Made by a program: the position numbers and the translations under genes. This document shows positions 1 to 10,711 of a DNA stretch of 64,000 nt, piece after piece. Within the stretch, counting starts at the first letter, position 1. Every line of letters starts with the position of its first letter. The stretch comes from Asterella californica (Eukaryota; Streptophyta; Marchantiopsida; Marchantiales; Aytoniaceae), in NCBI GenBank assembly GCA_036924285.1, contig JAYKYS010000006.1, positions 31,160,001-31,224,000 on the forward strand, read 5' to 3'. The notes under the pieces are model-generated. The model ran no database searches and was not told the DNA's origin. It saw only the letters and a list, made by a program, of their open reading frames with translations.

Positions 1-700
1 TCTTTTCTACTTCAGTCAAGAAATCACCCCCTCCTATCTGGAGTTGTTCGAGTGTTTCCTGAGTAAACTGATGCCCTATTCGTCCAGGATTTCTGAGTAC
101 AGGCTCAGTGGCGGCTGACTCCATCTGCTGTTGCGAATCAACAGGCAATTGGGTCGCCACAGGCTTCACCTTCCTTGCTACAGCTTTATATTTGGCGTGT
201 ACTTCTGCTTCCTGACGAGAGCTGCACCAGCAGACTGCATCCTTCCATTCATTCTCCAGTCTCGGATGAGGACGATATCGCAAATACGAGACAATCTCCT
301 CATAGACTTCAGAAGAATGGATGGGGATCGCCACCCTACCTCCCAACTGTTCTTCCATCCTACCCACTTCATCTAACCAATGAACAAAAGATTGTACATC
401 GATAAACTCTTGATACACACCAGAAATCATTTCATTTTCCTCCAGAGCTCATATACAGCGTAGATCAGCTATACGTTTCTCCACCTGCCTCCTACTCCTT
501 TCAGTAAGATCTTCTACTCTTGTAAATTCACTCCGATCCTCACAACTCAAGCTCAACAAACCAGATCTCCAACTTGGTACTCTATATACATTCTCAGAAC
601 CTCGAGCAGCCTCCTCATTAGTCTCCTGTGATCCCTTGGGCTGCTCAGACGGGATCATAGTAGTCTTCGATCCTTCACTCTTGTCTTCCCGCTCTACAAG
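1..700 (-). pseudogene. A1 protease-RT linker and start of RT region (broken)
   Basis: On the minus strand the translation runs through a linker with a GVYQEFIDVQSFVHWLDEV-type stretch and then an IGHQFTQETLEQLQIGGG stretch that directly precedes the RT domain in A2 and A3. The catalytic RT domain itself is outside the window. A stop follows ADLRCI near 449. Function is inferred only from collinearity with A2 and A3. Confidence 0.75.
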
Positions 701-708
701 AGTGGGTT

Positions 709-1383
709 CTAAAAACCCTTACCTCTACAAATAGGGGAGTCCTTCAAGGTCTGTCTGTTTCGCTCGTGGTTTGACCAAACAGTCAGAAATTGAACAGAAC
801 GTCTATCATCAAGGCTACGGATCTTAGCAAAGTGTGATCCATCGTCCATCACTTTGGTCTCCATGCGCACCGCAGTAATATAAGGTTGACCAAGAATGAC
901 TGGATACGAAGCAGAAGATTGCACAAAAAAGTGCTGATCTACTTCTACATCACCTATCCTTGCTCTCACGTTAGGACAAGCTCCATACAACTCTCCCTTC
1001 TGGTTGTTAGCAGCACGCAGAACCCATCCATGATTCAGCTCGATAGGCCACAATCCTCTCTCATATATCTCTCGTGACATGATATTGATTTCTGATCCAT
1101 GGTCAACTAAAGCAGCAATAGGTTCAGGCAAACTCCCAAGACGTACACGTGTGGCAGTTGTGGCACGAGCCCAATGCCTCTTCTTGAAATCACTGTCGAC
1201 AGTTGGGCTCTCCCCATCAGCTTCATCATCATCAGCTTCAATAGTGCTAGTTCCAGCAACTAATGCCTCCTGCTGGTACCTCTTGTCACCAATCTCCTGA
1301 AAATGCACCTTCCCAAACTCCACATCATTTACAGAAGCTCCTATCATATCTATCATCTGGCTCTCTACCTGCTCAGATATGAC
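709..1383 (-). pseudogene. A1 retroviral-type aspartic protease region
   Basis: The open stretch encodes a pepsin-like retrotransposon protease that would cut the Gag-Pol polyprotein. The active-site region reads ALVDHGSEINIMS with the Asp codon at 1096-1104, so the usual D-T/S-G triad is D-H-G. A hydrophobic VILGQPYI segment downstream fits the second conserved protease strand. It is separated from gag by an in-frame stop at about 1382, where A2 has a glutamine codon, and it ends in a stop at 709. The same DHG is found in the other two family copies. Confidence 0.8.
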
Positions 1384-3251
1384 TTACCTCTTTCGCTTGA
1401 TGACATCAATAATCAACTCGTGAAACTCTCTCTTTGCGATGCCAAGAACTTCTCGAAGCGAAAACTCAACCCGTGCATCTAATATCCTCTGCTCCAGAAT
1501 ACTTTTAAGATCAGTGGAGGTCTCAATATCTGCAGCCAGCTTGTAAGCAGGTCCTTTCCCCTTCTCTTGAGCAGTGAACCTTCTGCCAGCAGTCGTTGGT
1601 TCCTGCTGTTGTCTCTGTACGTCCTCCATTGGACCTGGAGTAGGTGACGGAGCCTGTGAGGTAGACGGGACATCCTCTGGAGGAGCTGCACGTCTTCTAG
1701 TGACCCTCCGTCCATGTCCCTCTCTAGTCTCCTCTGGATTCCCAGTTTCAAGCTCAGAGGCATCTCGTCGCCTCTTCTCCTCTACAGAAGCGTCCTGCCA
1801 ATGAACATGCTTATCTACGTCCAAGAAAGCTTTAATGGACGCCGTATCTACTGGATCTTTCCACCCTGTGACTCTACGGATAGTTTCCGCTCCTCTTTTC
1901 AACACCTCAGAAGGAACCTCAGTACTGCTCCTCTCAAGAGACCTATCCAGCAAAGTAGGGCTAGAAGAAACTTCAATATGCCCAGCATATACATCAGGAT
2001 TCATCGGTGGTACTGTTATCGTAGTTACTGTTGCAGCTGTAGCGACCTGAGGTAAACTCCTCATACCCCTTCGTCCAAACTGCGTGTTCAATGGCTCTCT
2101 AGTAGAAACGAGGTGCAGTCTACCATTCTGGTAGCGAACCACATCATCTCGTAGAGCGGCTGTAAGCTCTTGGCAATCTCCTCGAAGATGATCTGGACTG
2201 TCACACCAGATACACCGACGGACAGGAGCACCGCCTGGACGAGCAGCACCAGGCGTTGGTGATAGCTCCCTATGTAAACCAGCCAGCTCTACCTTCAATT
2301 CACGCATCTGTCGATCAACTCCTCAATTTGATTATGCTGACCCTAGTTCTCAACCACCCTCTGAACAGGTACCCTCTGTGCAGGAACTGGCACAACTGGC
2401 ACTGGAGGCGCTTCTACAGGAATAACAGGTCTAGGAGCAAGAGCCGGGGGCTGCTGTACTTGAGGAGCATAAGGTTGATGGATCAGCTCTGCAAGCATTC
2501 GTCCTCCTACGGCCACTCTCCCTCGCCTCTGCCTTGTTAGAACGGCCACAGCATCTTCCACTCTTCCCCAATCCATAGTAACACCTCCTTCAGCTGATCG
2601 ATCTGCTAACATGAAGCATAATCGATCAGCTGTAGCCTCATCGGTGACTTGCAAGAAGAGCTCTGTCCTTCTAGCATCCAAAGTTATCCGTTCGAGCGTC
2701 GAAAGCTGTCGATATCTTCGATCGAACTCTCTTAGCAACTCATTCAACCCCATCCTATGGCCAGGTTGCTGCTCAATCCAATCCAAAAAAGTCCTCCTAG
2801 TAACTCTCTCAAAATCCTCCTCTAGGAATTTCTCTCGGAGAGCTCGCTCAAAACTTGCCCAAACACCAAGATTTCTCCTCTGTACGTCTCTGACTTGATC
2901 TCTCAACTCAGGAATCACAGCCAACTCAAAACTTCCAATCATCTCTGCATCGGTCACCCTCACAAGCTCCATCTCTCCTCTGTACTCACGAAGATATCTG
3001 GAAATATCTCTGCCATCAAACCTTCCACACCTATTCACAATCGCCTGCAAAGCTTTTGTAGATTTCAACTCACCCTCTCCGACGATCGGATGTTGTTGAA
3101 CTAAAGCCGCAAGCGTCTTCAGTATTTCAGTAGTATCCAGGCCCGATGCTACAGTGGCTGCTGAAGACATTGGTGTAGTCGAAGGTGCAGCAGTAGACGT
3201 TGATGCTCCAGCCGTAGAGGCAGTAGCACCACTCCCGCTCTTGCGATCCAT
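1384..3251 (-). pseudogene. A1 gag with CCHC zinc knuckle (one internal stop)
   Basis: This encodes the capsid/nucleocapsid precursor. The start is the ATG at 3249-3251 (MDRKSG), matching A2. An Ala/Ser/Thr-rich N-terminus is followed by a retrotransposon gag domain (LVQQHPIVGEGELKSTKAL, then SRYLREYRGEMELV). A CX2CX4HX4C knuckle, CIWCDSPDHLRGDC, lies near 2180-2225. The C-terminal part, AYKLAADIETSTDLKSILEQ followed by LREVLGIAKREFHELIIDV, resembles the DUF4100-type segment I know from fungal gypsy polyproteins; that identification is from memory. One internal stop near 2343 (TAG where A2 has a sense codon) breaks the frame; otherwise it is open. Confidence 0.85.
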
Positions 3252-3307
3252 CTTTCTCTTGTATGCAAGTCTCAACCTCAGCAATCTCAGCGATTAATCA
3301 CCCCAAG

Positions 3308-3335
3308 ATGACTCTCAGTGGAAGCACCAGATTTA
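3308..3335 (-). other. A1 primer-binding site
   Basis: Just inside the LTR the minus strand reads TGGTGCTTCCACTGAGAG, identical to the same position in A2. It ends in the complement of a tRNA 3' CCA. The reverse complement resembles the 3' end of a plant tRNA-Thr (acceptor strand TGGAAGC, then A, then CCA), which I recall but cannot check here. Confidence 0.6.
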
Positions 3336-5002
3336 TGTCGAGGAGAGTCCTTCTCAGGAAGGGCGAGCCTTCTGGCTGTGATAGATCGCGAGATAGAAGT
3401 AGAGATTGTATATCAAGACAAGAGCCAAGCAGGAGACCGCAACGGCTGAAATCACTCACAGACACTATGACTATAGATTATTTGCTACTCAACAGATCAA
3501 GTCTCAAGTCTCAGGAGACAGATCCACCTTCAGACACGACAGATAAGAGAAACCTGAACTCACGATGCTTTATTTCTCTTCCAAAACACACTCAATACTC
3601 CTCCACATATATCAATTTACAACCTATCTCTACTCAACTCCTTACGGTGATCACCGCAGATGTCAAACAGCCAATTCCCACTCAACTAGTCTTTTCTCCA
3701 GCAGATTTCTCTCCAGAACCTACAACCGATGAAGATTTGAAACTCTAACGTCTTGTATCCCTCCCTACGACAGCTTCAGCACTGAAATTTCTCAGAAAAC
3801 ATGACCTTCTCAGTCTCAGTTTCAGTTTCAGTCCCTCCACTCAAATAATGCTCTCTTTCCACCAAATTCACCTCAACTCAAGTCTGGTAGGTGAAATTCA
3901 GACCCCAAACTCTTAATCTCCTCTCTGCGTCAACCTCCCAACTGAAAACTATCAAGAATTTAATCCAGCGTCAATCAAGAGTCCCTTGCAGATTATCAAA
4001 AACGATCTCCTTCAATAAAACTGCCTCATGTCCGATCAGAAGAAATTTTCCCTCCAAACTGCTCTCAGTCCCCCAAATACTTGTCCGTCCTTCTGTCACG
4101 ATCACCCAATTCCTCAATTCAGTTCTGTCCGAAAAATTGATCTCTTTCAGCCTCCAAGCTTCTCCTTCCGCTTTAGCTTTCCGCTCTCTGTAAAAAAATC
4201 TCCTCAAAAAGTGTCCCCGATCCCAAGTCGCCGCAGATATTTTATCTAAAAGTTAAGGCTCCAGCTTAAGATGCCCCCCTGCTATCCTTGTCGATGACCC
4301 CCTCTTAAACTCTAATTCTCCTCCTTCCGCCTCCGCTGTAATCTTTCGCTCCAACCTTCCGTTGTAGTCTTCCGCTTCCGCTGTAATATTCCGCTTCAAG
4401 CTTCCGCGGTAATCTTCCGCTTCCGCTGTAGTTTTCCGCTTCCGCTGTAATCTTCTGCTCCAATCTTCTGCTTCAATCTTCCGCGGTAATCTTCCGCTTC
4501 CGTTGTAGTCTTCCGCTTCCACTGTAATCTTCCGCTTCAAGCTTCCGCGGTAATCTTCCGCTTCCGCTGTAATCTTCCGCTCCAATCTTCCGCTTCAATC
4601 TCTCTAAGAAATATTTCTCAGAAAGATATCCGCTTCCGCTTCAGTTTTAAGGCCCCTGCTAAAGCTGTTCCTCTGCTGTCCTTAATAATCAGCAAAAGTT
4701 TCTCGTGCCCTCGATGCCATCTTGATGCCACCCTGAATATACTACAAGCCATCCAATGTAGGCCGAAGCCCCAACACTTATGAGGCTGCCCCACAGGGCT
4801 TACAGCCCCCCATATGCGCACCAGGTATCTCCCATAGTATATTCAGAATGGCATGCGGAGGCTTAGGCCAGGAAGCCCACGATTAAGGGAGATACTGGTC
4901 TCTCGCCCCTAGATATGCAAGACGTGGCTGCATATCCAACATAGACTCCCTTCGAGGAGGCCAACATGCCGGAATAGGAACCAGAGGCCGGGGGGATTGA
5001 TC
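3336..5002 (-). repeat. A1 5' LTR (family A-I), outer end unresolved
   Basis: The inner terminus, read on plus, starts TGTCGAGGAGAG next to the primer-binding site, so on minus the LTR ends in CA. The last 50 or so bases match the end of the A2 LTRs. From about 3870 to 5002 the sequence matches 62.9-64.0 kb closely in the same orientation; the last ~300 bases are almost identical. The LTR is therefore at least 1.67 kb long, longer than the 1.34 kb LTRs of A2. It holds an array of CTTCCGC-type repeats. Confidence 0.75.
4320..4612. repeat. CTTCCGC/GTAATC minisatellite-like array in LTR
   Basis: About fifteen imperfect units built from CTTCCGC, CTTCCGCTGTAAT and CTTCCGCGGTAAT, of irregular period. 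A related but differently arranged array lies at 63470-63690 in the other copy of this LTR, so the array varies between LTR copies. The minus-strand open frame across it is low-complexity and is not taken as a gene. Confidence 0.8.
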
Positions 5003-5701
5003 CTGAGACCACTTCCCTCCTAGGCAGGCGCCCTATCACTGGGATGACCTTTGGTTCCGTTCAAGAAGGTAAAAACTTTTGTACATATGTTTACCTGAAT
5101 TTCTGTAAAATCCTTACTAGCCTTTCCTACACTAACTTCTCTATACAACTCTGTTTTTAGTGAACAAGGAGTCAAAACTATAGTATTTACGAACACCTAC
5201 ACACTCACGCTATCCGATTATGAGTTCGAGTCACGAACCAGAATCGACGGATTTCCCTCTTTCACATATTTCACAGCCTAAAACTCGTACTAACTATTGC
5301 TTAAAACACTTTCTGTCAAAACTAGAAGCATGAGGTCGCTCTCCTCGTCGAGCTTTGCATTCTGGTGTCTTTCGACTCCTTTAGGGGTGATATTCCAACC
5401 CAAGCTAGGGGGCATCTTGTCAAGCATAGCCCCAGCTTAGCTCCTGCCTAGCTTGTTAAGCTGCATGGCTGCTTCCTTTACACAATATAGAAAAAAAATC
5501 TCTCTGCAATACTTTTCACTGTATAGACTTATGTACAATACGACATCGTGGACTACAGTCTTCTCTAACGAGACATCACTTGTAGCAGGTTCTTCATGCA
5601 CTCTTAGTTGATCCTTCCATCTCACATGATACTAGAGCTCGACTCCGCTCTTGTTCGAACAAGGGGGTAAGCTCTTGACTCATAGCTCGACTTTGCATTA
5701 G
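5003..5701. other. Unassigned sequence between element A1 and element B0
   Basis: No coding stretch is convincing. Part of it may be the outer end of the A1 LTR, since the comparison copy is cut off by the window edge at the equivalent of 5002. The rest is the left flank of B0, ending in ATTAG at 5697-5701. Confidence 0.5.
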
Positions 5702-6141
5702 TGTTGCGACTTTCAGTCTCAAGATCAGACGCAGACACGAACAACAGAACTCTAGTGGACTTGTGTTAGGTTGTGAACACTGCGAACACACTTGTTAACA
5801 CCATCACATACACCAAACGTTGTGAACACCTAGCGGCGGTTGAACCGCTAGGTGTGCTGGAGGCACCATTTAAGACCTTGGACTTTATGAGAAGTCCGCC
5901 CCAAGTCATTTGTGACTTGCTCATGTTTTGAGACCGACCTAGCCGAGTCTAGGGCGAGACTTAGGGAATGTTGAGCTTGAGAGTTAAGGAGACGGTCCTG
6001 CTCCGATCTGGACCAAACGGGATAAAGATAAGTGGTGCATGAACGCTAATATATGATTGTGGTTTGCATGTTAGCCTTGAGTTTCGTGATCTATTGAGCA
6101 AGAGCTTCCGCTGGCACAACAAGGCGGTAGGTGCACGAAAA
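5702..6141 (+). repeat. B0 5' LTR with internal deletion
   Basis: It starts TGTTGCGACTTTCAG and ends GGTGCACGAAAA. It matches the first ~110 and last ~320 bases of the 1.12 kb LTR at 26675-27791; the middle ~680 bases are missing. At the join there is an 11-base inverted repeat (5826-5836 with 5845-5855, arms ACACCTAGCGG and CCGCTAGGTGT). The LTR ends in AA rather than the usual CA. Confidence 0.8.
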
Positions 6142-6142
6142 G

Positions 6143-6155
6143 TGATATAAGAGCC
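6143..6155 (+). other. B0 primer-binding site, mutated (initiator tRNA-Met type)
   Basis: TGATATAAGAGCC occupies the place where the related element at 22585 has TGGTATCAGAGCC, the well-known site complementary to plant initiator tRNA-Met. Two mismatches are visible. Confidence 0.75.
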
Positions 6156-6261
6156 GACGCTTCGATGAGCGAGAACTTGAGGTAACGGCTGAAGGTTGGA
6201 CGCTTGAGAAGGGACTCGAGATATGAAGCGGATCAACGTTTCTAGGTGAATGTTTGGAGCC

Positions 6262-7084
6262 ATGGTCGACGTATGACAGAGTTCCAAGAGAAAGATCAAA
6301 AAACGAGTAACGGTTGACACCAATATCATATCGACTCGAGCTAATCTCGAGGTACAGTCAAGAAATAATAACCGACAACTTTCGCTCCAACGTCAAAGAA
6401 GCCCAGTATCAGCTGCAACACCTATGTAATAAGATGGAGTTTTGCCAACGGTGTCCAACAATTCAGGCACAAGAAGTCAAGAAGTCAAGAAGCTTTATAT
6501 GCAGAACTCATCAAGATGATGCCGACCATGCAGGAGGGTATGATCTCTAGAGATAAACGTAGTGTTGAGCTTGAGACAGACGAAAGGAATTCTTCGTCTA
6601 CTCGAAAGCTTTGTAAGACAAATCTACCGACGTCGTTTTCAGATATAAGACTGGTTCGCAAAGTTAAGGAGTTCTTCACTGAGTTGGACCTATACTTTGA
6701 GGCGCAATAGGCTAAGGAGTCAGACAAAATGAGAGCGACAGTTACGTTCCTAAAGGAGCACGTGCTTCTTTGGTGGACTGCATATAGAGATGAGCATGCC
6801 TTGATCGTCTCGACGTTTGGTTGAAAAGAGTTCAAGGAGTTGCTCGCGAAACGATTCACTCTAGAGTATCAAAGGATTCGAGATGGTGTTGAGTTAGTTA
6901 GGTTGAAGTAGACGGGAGCCTTGAGTTCTTATGTGCACGAGTTTAGAGCTAAGCTGGATTTGTTCTCCAAGTGGACTAAAGAGACAAAGATATGTGTATT
7001 TATTGAGAGACTCAAAGTCTAGCTCGGAGAAGGCTATCTTTTTTATGTCGAAGCTACTTGAGACATGTGTCAAACTTTTGAAAA
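6262..7084 (+). pseudogene. B0 gag (broken, C-terminus deleted)
   Basis: The start ATG at 6262 (MVDV) is collinear with the one at 22699 in B1. A retrotransposon gag domain follows: KEFFTELDLYFEAQ, then KMRATVTFLKEH, WWTAYRDEHA, and a KELLAKRFTLEYQ stretch. Stops fall at positions that are mostly Gln or Arg codons elsewhere in the family. After about 7085 the sequence jumps straight to the segment preceding RT, so zinc knuckle and protease are deleted. Confidence 0.7.
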
Positions 7085-8470
7085 CTTCAATGATGGAGTC
7101 GTTTGTTTGATGCGGGTTGTAGATTTGATGACGGGTGGGACAAGAATTAACTTCAAGAGACGCGACTTAACTTCCAAAGCTACTTCACAAAGTGATTAAA
7201 GAGTTTGAGGATGTCTTGACTGATGAGCAATCTGTTGAATTACCTCCAATGCGGGTGGTGGAGCACAAGATCAAGGTGTTACCGGGATCAAAATCACCCT
7301 CTAAAGCTCCTTATCGATTCAATCAGGTGGAACTCCTTGAGTTGAAAAGATAACTTGATGGGCTATTAGCGAGTGGATATATTCAAACCAGCAAGTCACC
7401 TTATGGAGCCTCAGTTCTTTCTGCAAAGAAGAAGAATGAGAAGTTATGGCTCTGTGTAGATTATCATGCGCTCAATAAGATGACGGTGAAGAATAATTAT
7501 CCCTTGCCAAGGATAAATGACTTGTTTAATAGGTTAGCGGGTGCAAAGTACTTCAGCAGGATAGACTTGAAGTCATGATATTACCAAACCCGGATAGTTG
7601 ACCCAGATGTTGAGAAGATCGTTTGTCGAACCAATACGGATCATTTGAATTCATGGTGATGCCATTTGGACTCTACAACGCCCCTTCGACGTTCAGTACA
7701 TTGATGAACACAATTTTTCACGAAGAGATGGACGATTTGTCATCGTTTACATCGACGACATCTTGATCTACTCAAAAACCTTAGAGTCGCACGCGGAGCA
7801 GCTAAGGGTGGTGTTGACAAAGCTGTAGGAGCATAAGCTGTTTGCCAACATTGATAAGAGTGAGTTTGGTTTGGAACTTCTTGAGATATGTCATAAGTGC
7901 AAAAAGAGTCGATTCATATACGCAGAAGATGGATGCGATTGTGACTTGAGAGCCTCCAAGTCACAATCGCATTAAGATTGACGTAGTTCTATCGTAAGTA
8001 TGTGAAGGGGTTTTCAAAGACCATGAAGTCGTTGACAGACTGGAAGAGAAAAGATGTACAAGTAAGTTGGACCAAGGAGGTGGATGATGCATTCCGAACT
8101 ATCAAATCTATTTTGTCGAAGACATCAGTTTTGAAGCTGTTGGAGTTTAACAAACCATTTGAGGTGGACATGAACGCGAGCGACTATGCGATTGGCGGAG
8201 TGTTGGTGCAAGATGAAAGACTTGTAGCATACGAAAGTAAGAAGTTATCTAAGACGGAGAGTCGAAGATCGACTCACGAGAAGGAATTGTTTGCGGTGGT
8301 TCATTGCTTGATGAAATGGAGGTATTACTTGAGACTTCACAAAACTCAAGTGTACATTAATAATATTTCGCTCAAGTACTTTGAAACACAAGATCGAGTA
8401 ACGCCAAAGCAACTACAGTGACATGATATCTTGATGCTCATGAATGTGGAATTAATCCACAAAGTGAGAA
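7085..8470 (+). pseudogene. B0 reverse transcriptase and start of RNase H (broken)
   Basis: The translation gives [76 protein letters not shown] and an intact VYIDDILIYS catalytic box near 7744-7775, all standard Ty3/gypsy RT blocks. RNase H follows from about 8130 (FEVDMNASDYAIGGVLVQD). Several stops and at least one frameshift (near 7630) are present. The frame is cut at 8470 in the RNase H tail by the insertion of B1 and resumes at 24362. Confidence 0.85.
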
Positions 8471-9304
8471 TTTCGCGCACCTACCACCTTGTTGCACCAG
8501 CGGAAGCGCTTGCTCAGTAGGTCACGAAACTCACAACGCTAACATGCACCCCACAATCACAAGTTAGCGTTCATACACCACTTAGCTTAACTCTATTTGG
8601 TTCAGATTGGAGTCGGATCGTCTCCCTAATCATCAAGCTCGTCATTCCATAAGTCCCGACCTACACCCGGTTAGGTCGGTCTCAAAACATGAACAAGTCA
8701 TAACATAACTTGGAGTGGACTTCCCATAAAGTTTAAGGTCCTAAACGGTGCCTCCAACACACCTAGCGGTCCAACCGCCCGTGATGTCCGTCTGGGTCCA
8801 GGCTCCCGAACGGTGGTCTAACTTGCCGTCTCGTTCTCTAGTCTGCCCAGTTCTTGGATCGTTCTTAAGTCCATAAGTCCAAGTCAGAACCAAAACGCGC
8901 CTTGATACTGATCAAGTCCCATGCCTCCAGAGTCCGTCCGCCAAACCCTAGGGTCGAGTGACTCGTCATGGCCCACTCGGGCTTTGAGTCTCTCTCATAT
9001 ATACTTCTGAGGATCGGCGACCCCATCCTTCCCTTTGGTCCTTGAAAATTATACCACAACTCGATCACATGATCGGCTATAACTCTCAGCTCGGAGGTCA
9101 GTTCTAGGAGTTCTACATATCACTGAAAAGTTCTCGCCGAGACTTTTTCAATGATACCTTACTCGCCTCGAGATCTTATGTGGAGCTCCGTCCACGACCT
9201 AAAACGTTGCTGGAGCTCCAATACTTAGCTATTTCTTGAAAACCTGTGGTCCAGACCCGGACTCGAACCTTGTGGTTCGGACCAGCGTCCGAACCACGGT
9301 CCGT
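8471..9304 (-). repeat. B1 3' LTR, 3' portion
   Basis: Read on minus, this is the end portion of the ~1.12 kb family B LTR, finishing GGTGCGCGAAA at 8471. It is interrupted after 9304 by A2 and resumes at 18282; joined, the two parts give about 1118 bases, close to the 1117 of the B0 3' LTR. Open frames inside it are shadows. Confidence 0.85.
9301..9304. other. Target-site duplication of A2, left copy (CCGT)
   Basis: CCGT immediately precedes the A2 5' LTR and is repeated at 18278-18281. The uninterrupted site in the B1 5' LTR at about 24032-24037 reads GGTCCGTCTGCG with a single CCGT. Confidence 0.85.
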
Positions 9305-10642
9305 TGTCGTGATGTGAATCATTTTACATTGTAAATAATTCACTTCTCTCTCAGGCGTTAGTATCTTTGAGCGAAGTTAGAACCTCAGAGAAGTCGACAC
9401 TTGAGGATGTTATATATTTTGAATCTTAGTAGGTTGATTACCATATTGATAGAGTTAAGCTCATGGGTTGTAATTACATGTCGCCCATGCATGCTTCCTA
9501 GCGAGGTTAGGTTATCTTTCGGGATTACGTGTCGTTTACATGTCTTCGCATGTAGTTTAGGGGTTACGCTGGCACTTTATGGGCTTGACGTGGTAGCCTA
9601 TGTGCAAAATTAAGTCACCACGTGGTTTGGGACACAAAAGGACAGGGGAGTGAACCTATGAACTCCCATTGGTCCAATTTTGTCTTTGTGTACTGCTAAA
9701 CTTAGTAATAGGGGTCTTAAGAGGAGTTCGAGCATTTGGTGAGGGGAATTCGAAATCTGAGAGCACAGGGAGATAGGGGTCGTCGTGCCAAGCACTGTCA
9801 GTGAAATTTTTGATCGATTTGGAGCAATAAAGAAGGAGTTATGGCTGATTGAAGTTCGATTTGTGTCAGAATTGCAACACTTCTGTTGATTTTAGGGTTT
9901 TCGGTGTCAATCGCAATAGATTTGAGAAAATCGCTTCAAACCTTCGTGGTCACGTTCACTGCCAGTAGGGCTACGACTGTCCCCAAATTTTCATGTCGAT
10001 TGAGTGACTGAGTAATTCGAGGCGATCGCTGAAGCAGAGGGGGTCCGTCTGTGTGTTTGTCTCTGTCTCAATCTAGAGCATCAACTTCAGAGAGCGAGAT
10101 CTGGAGTTCTGTGTACAATCAGGAGGTCCAACTTCACAGGAGTGTTCAGCAAGCTGTTTAATGCAAATCTTGTAAGAATCTTCGAAAGTGATCCAGCCAA
10201 TTCTCTGTTCTAGGTCGAAATAGCTGTCTGGGTATCAGAAATTGCCGTAATTTCTCTGCTCGGAACATTTCTGCCCATATCTCAACACTCTGATTTGATC
10301 TAAAGCTGAAACTTCGTAGGTATGGTCAGTAGGGCCTCATTTACATGTAGGAGGAGTTCTGAAGTCTGAACCATCGTATGTTTCTGATTTTGGACTGATA
10401 AAGTTCGTTGTTTGATCTTATTACTGCTAGTTTGATCTGATTTTCACTTCTTGAACATACTGGAGGGTCCATTCGACCTGAGTGAGTGTTTATACTGTTC
10501 CCTTTTGATCTGAAGCCTACCTCTGTATAGTAAGAAACCATAGCCTGAAGTCCAACGCTTCCCTGAGTAGACTGAACACAGCCTTCAAGATCTATCACAG
10601 CCGGAAGGTTTCGCCCTTCTCAGGAAAACTCTCAACTCGACA
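9305..10642 (+). repeat. A2 5' LTR
   Basis: Begins TGTCGTGATGTGAATC and ends CTCTCAACTCGACA (canonical TG...CA). Length 1338, matching the 3' LTR end to end. Promoter and polyadenylation signals are expected here but I could not place them with confidence. Confidence 0.95.
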
Positions 10643-10644
10643 TC

Positions 10645-10662
10645 TGGTGCTTCCACTGAGAG
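10645..10662 (+). other. A2 primer-binding site
   Basis: TGGTGCTTCCACTGAGAG lies two bases after the LTR, identical to A1. It is complementary to a tRNA 3' end of the form ...CAGTGGAAGCACCA, which I take to be tRNA-Thr-like from memory. Confidence 0.65.
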
Positions 10663-10711
10663 CTCTTGGGGTGATTGATTGAGAAGGTTGAGTTCACTAC
10701 AAGGAGAAGAG

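Larger units (their letters stand above)
1..5002 (-). mobile_element. Family A Ty3/gypsy element A1, 5' part
   Basis: A decayed LTR retrotransposon read from high to low coordinates: 5' LTR, primer-binding site, gag with zinc knuckle, aspartic protease, and the start of the reverse-transcriptase region, which continues past the left edge. Its translations match element A2 (9305-18277) and A3 (58331-62549) nearly residue for residue over long stretches, so the three are one family. The 3' half and 3' LTR lie outside the window. Stops interrupt the reading frame at several points, so it cannot encode a full polyprotein. The outer limit of the 5' LTR was not found; it reaches at least 5002, where the second LTR copy leaves the window. 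Confidence 0.9.

Noticed and set aside
4253..4585. 110-codon minus-strand frame rich in KITAEAEDY repeats
   Set aside because: It is the translation of the CTTCCGC array in the LTR and has no independent coding sign.
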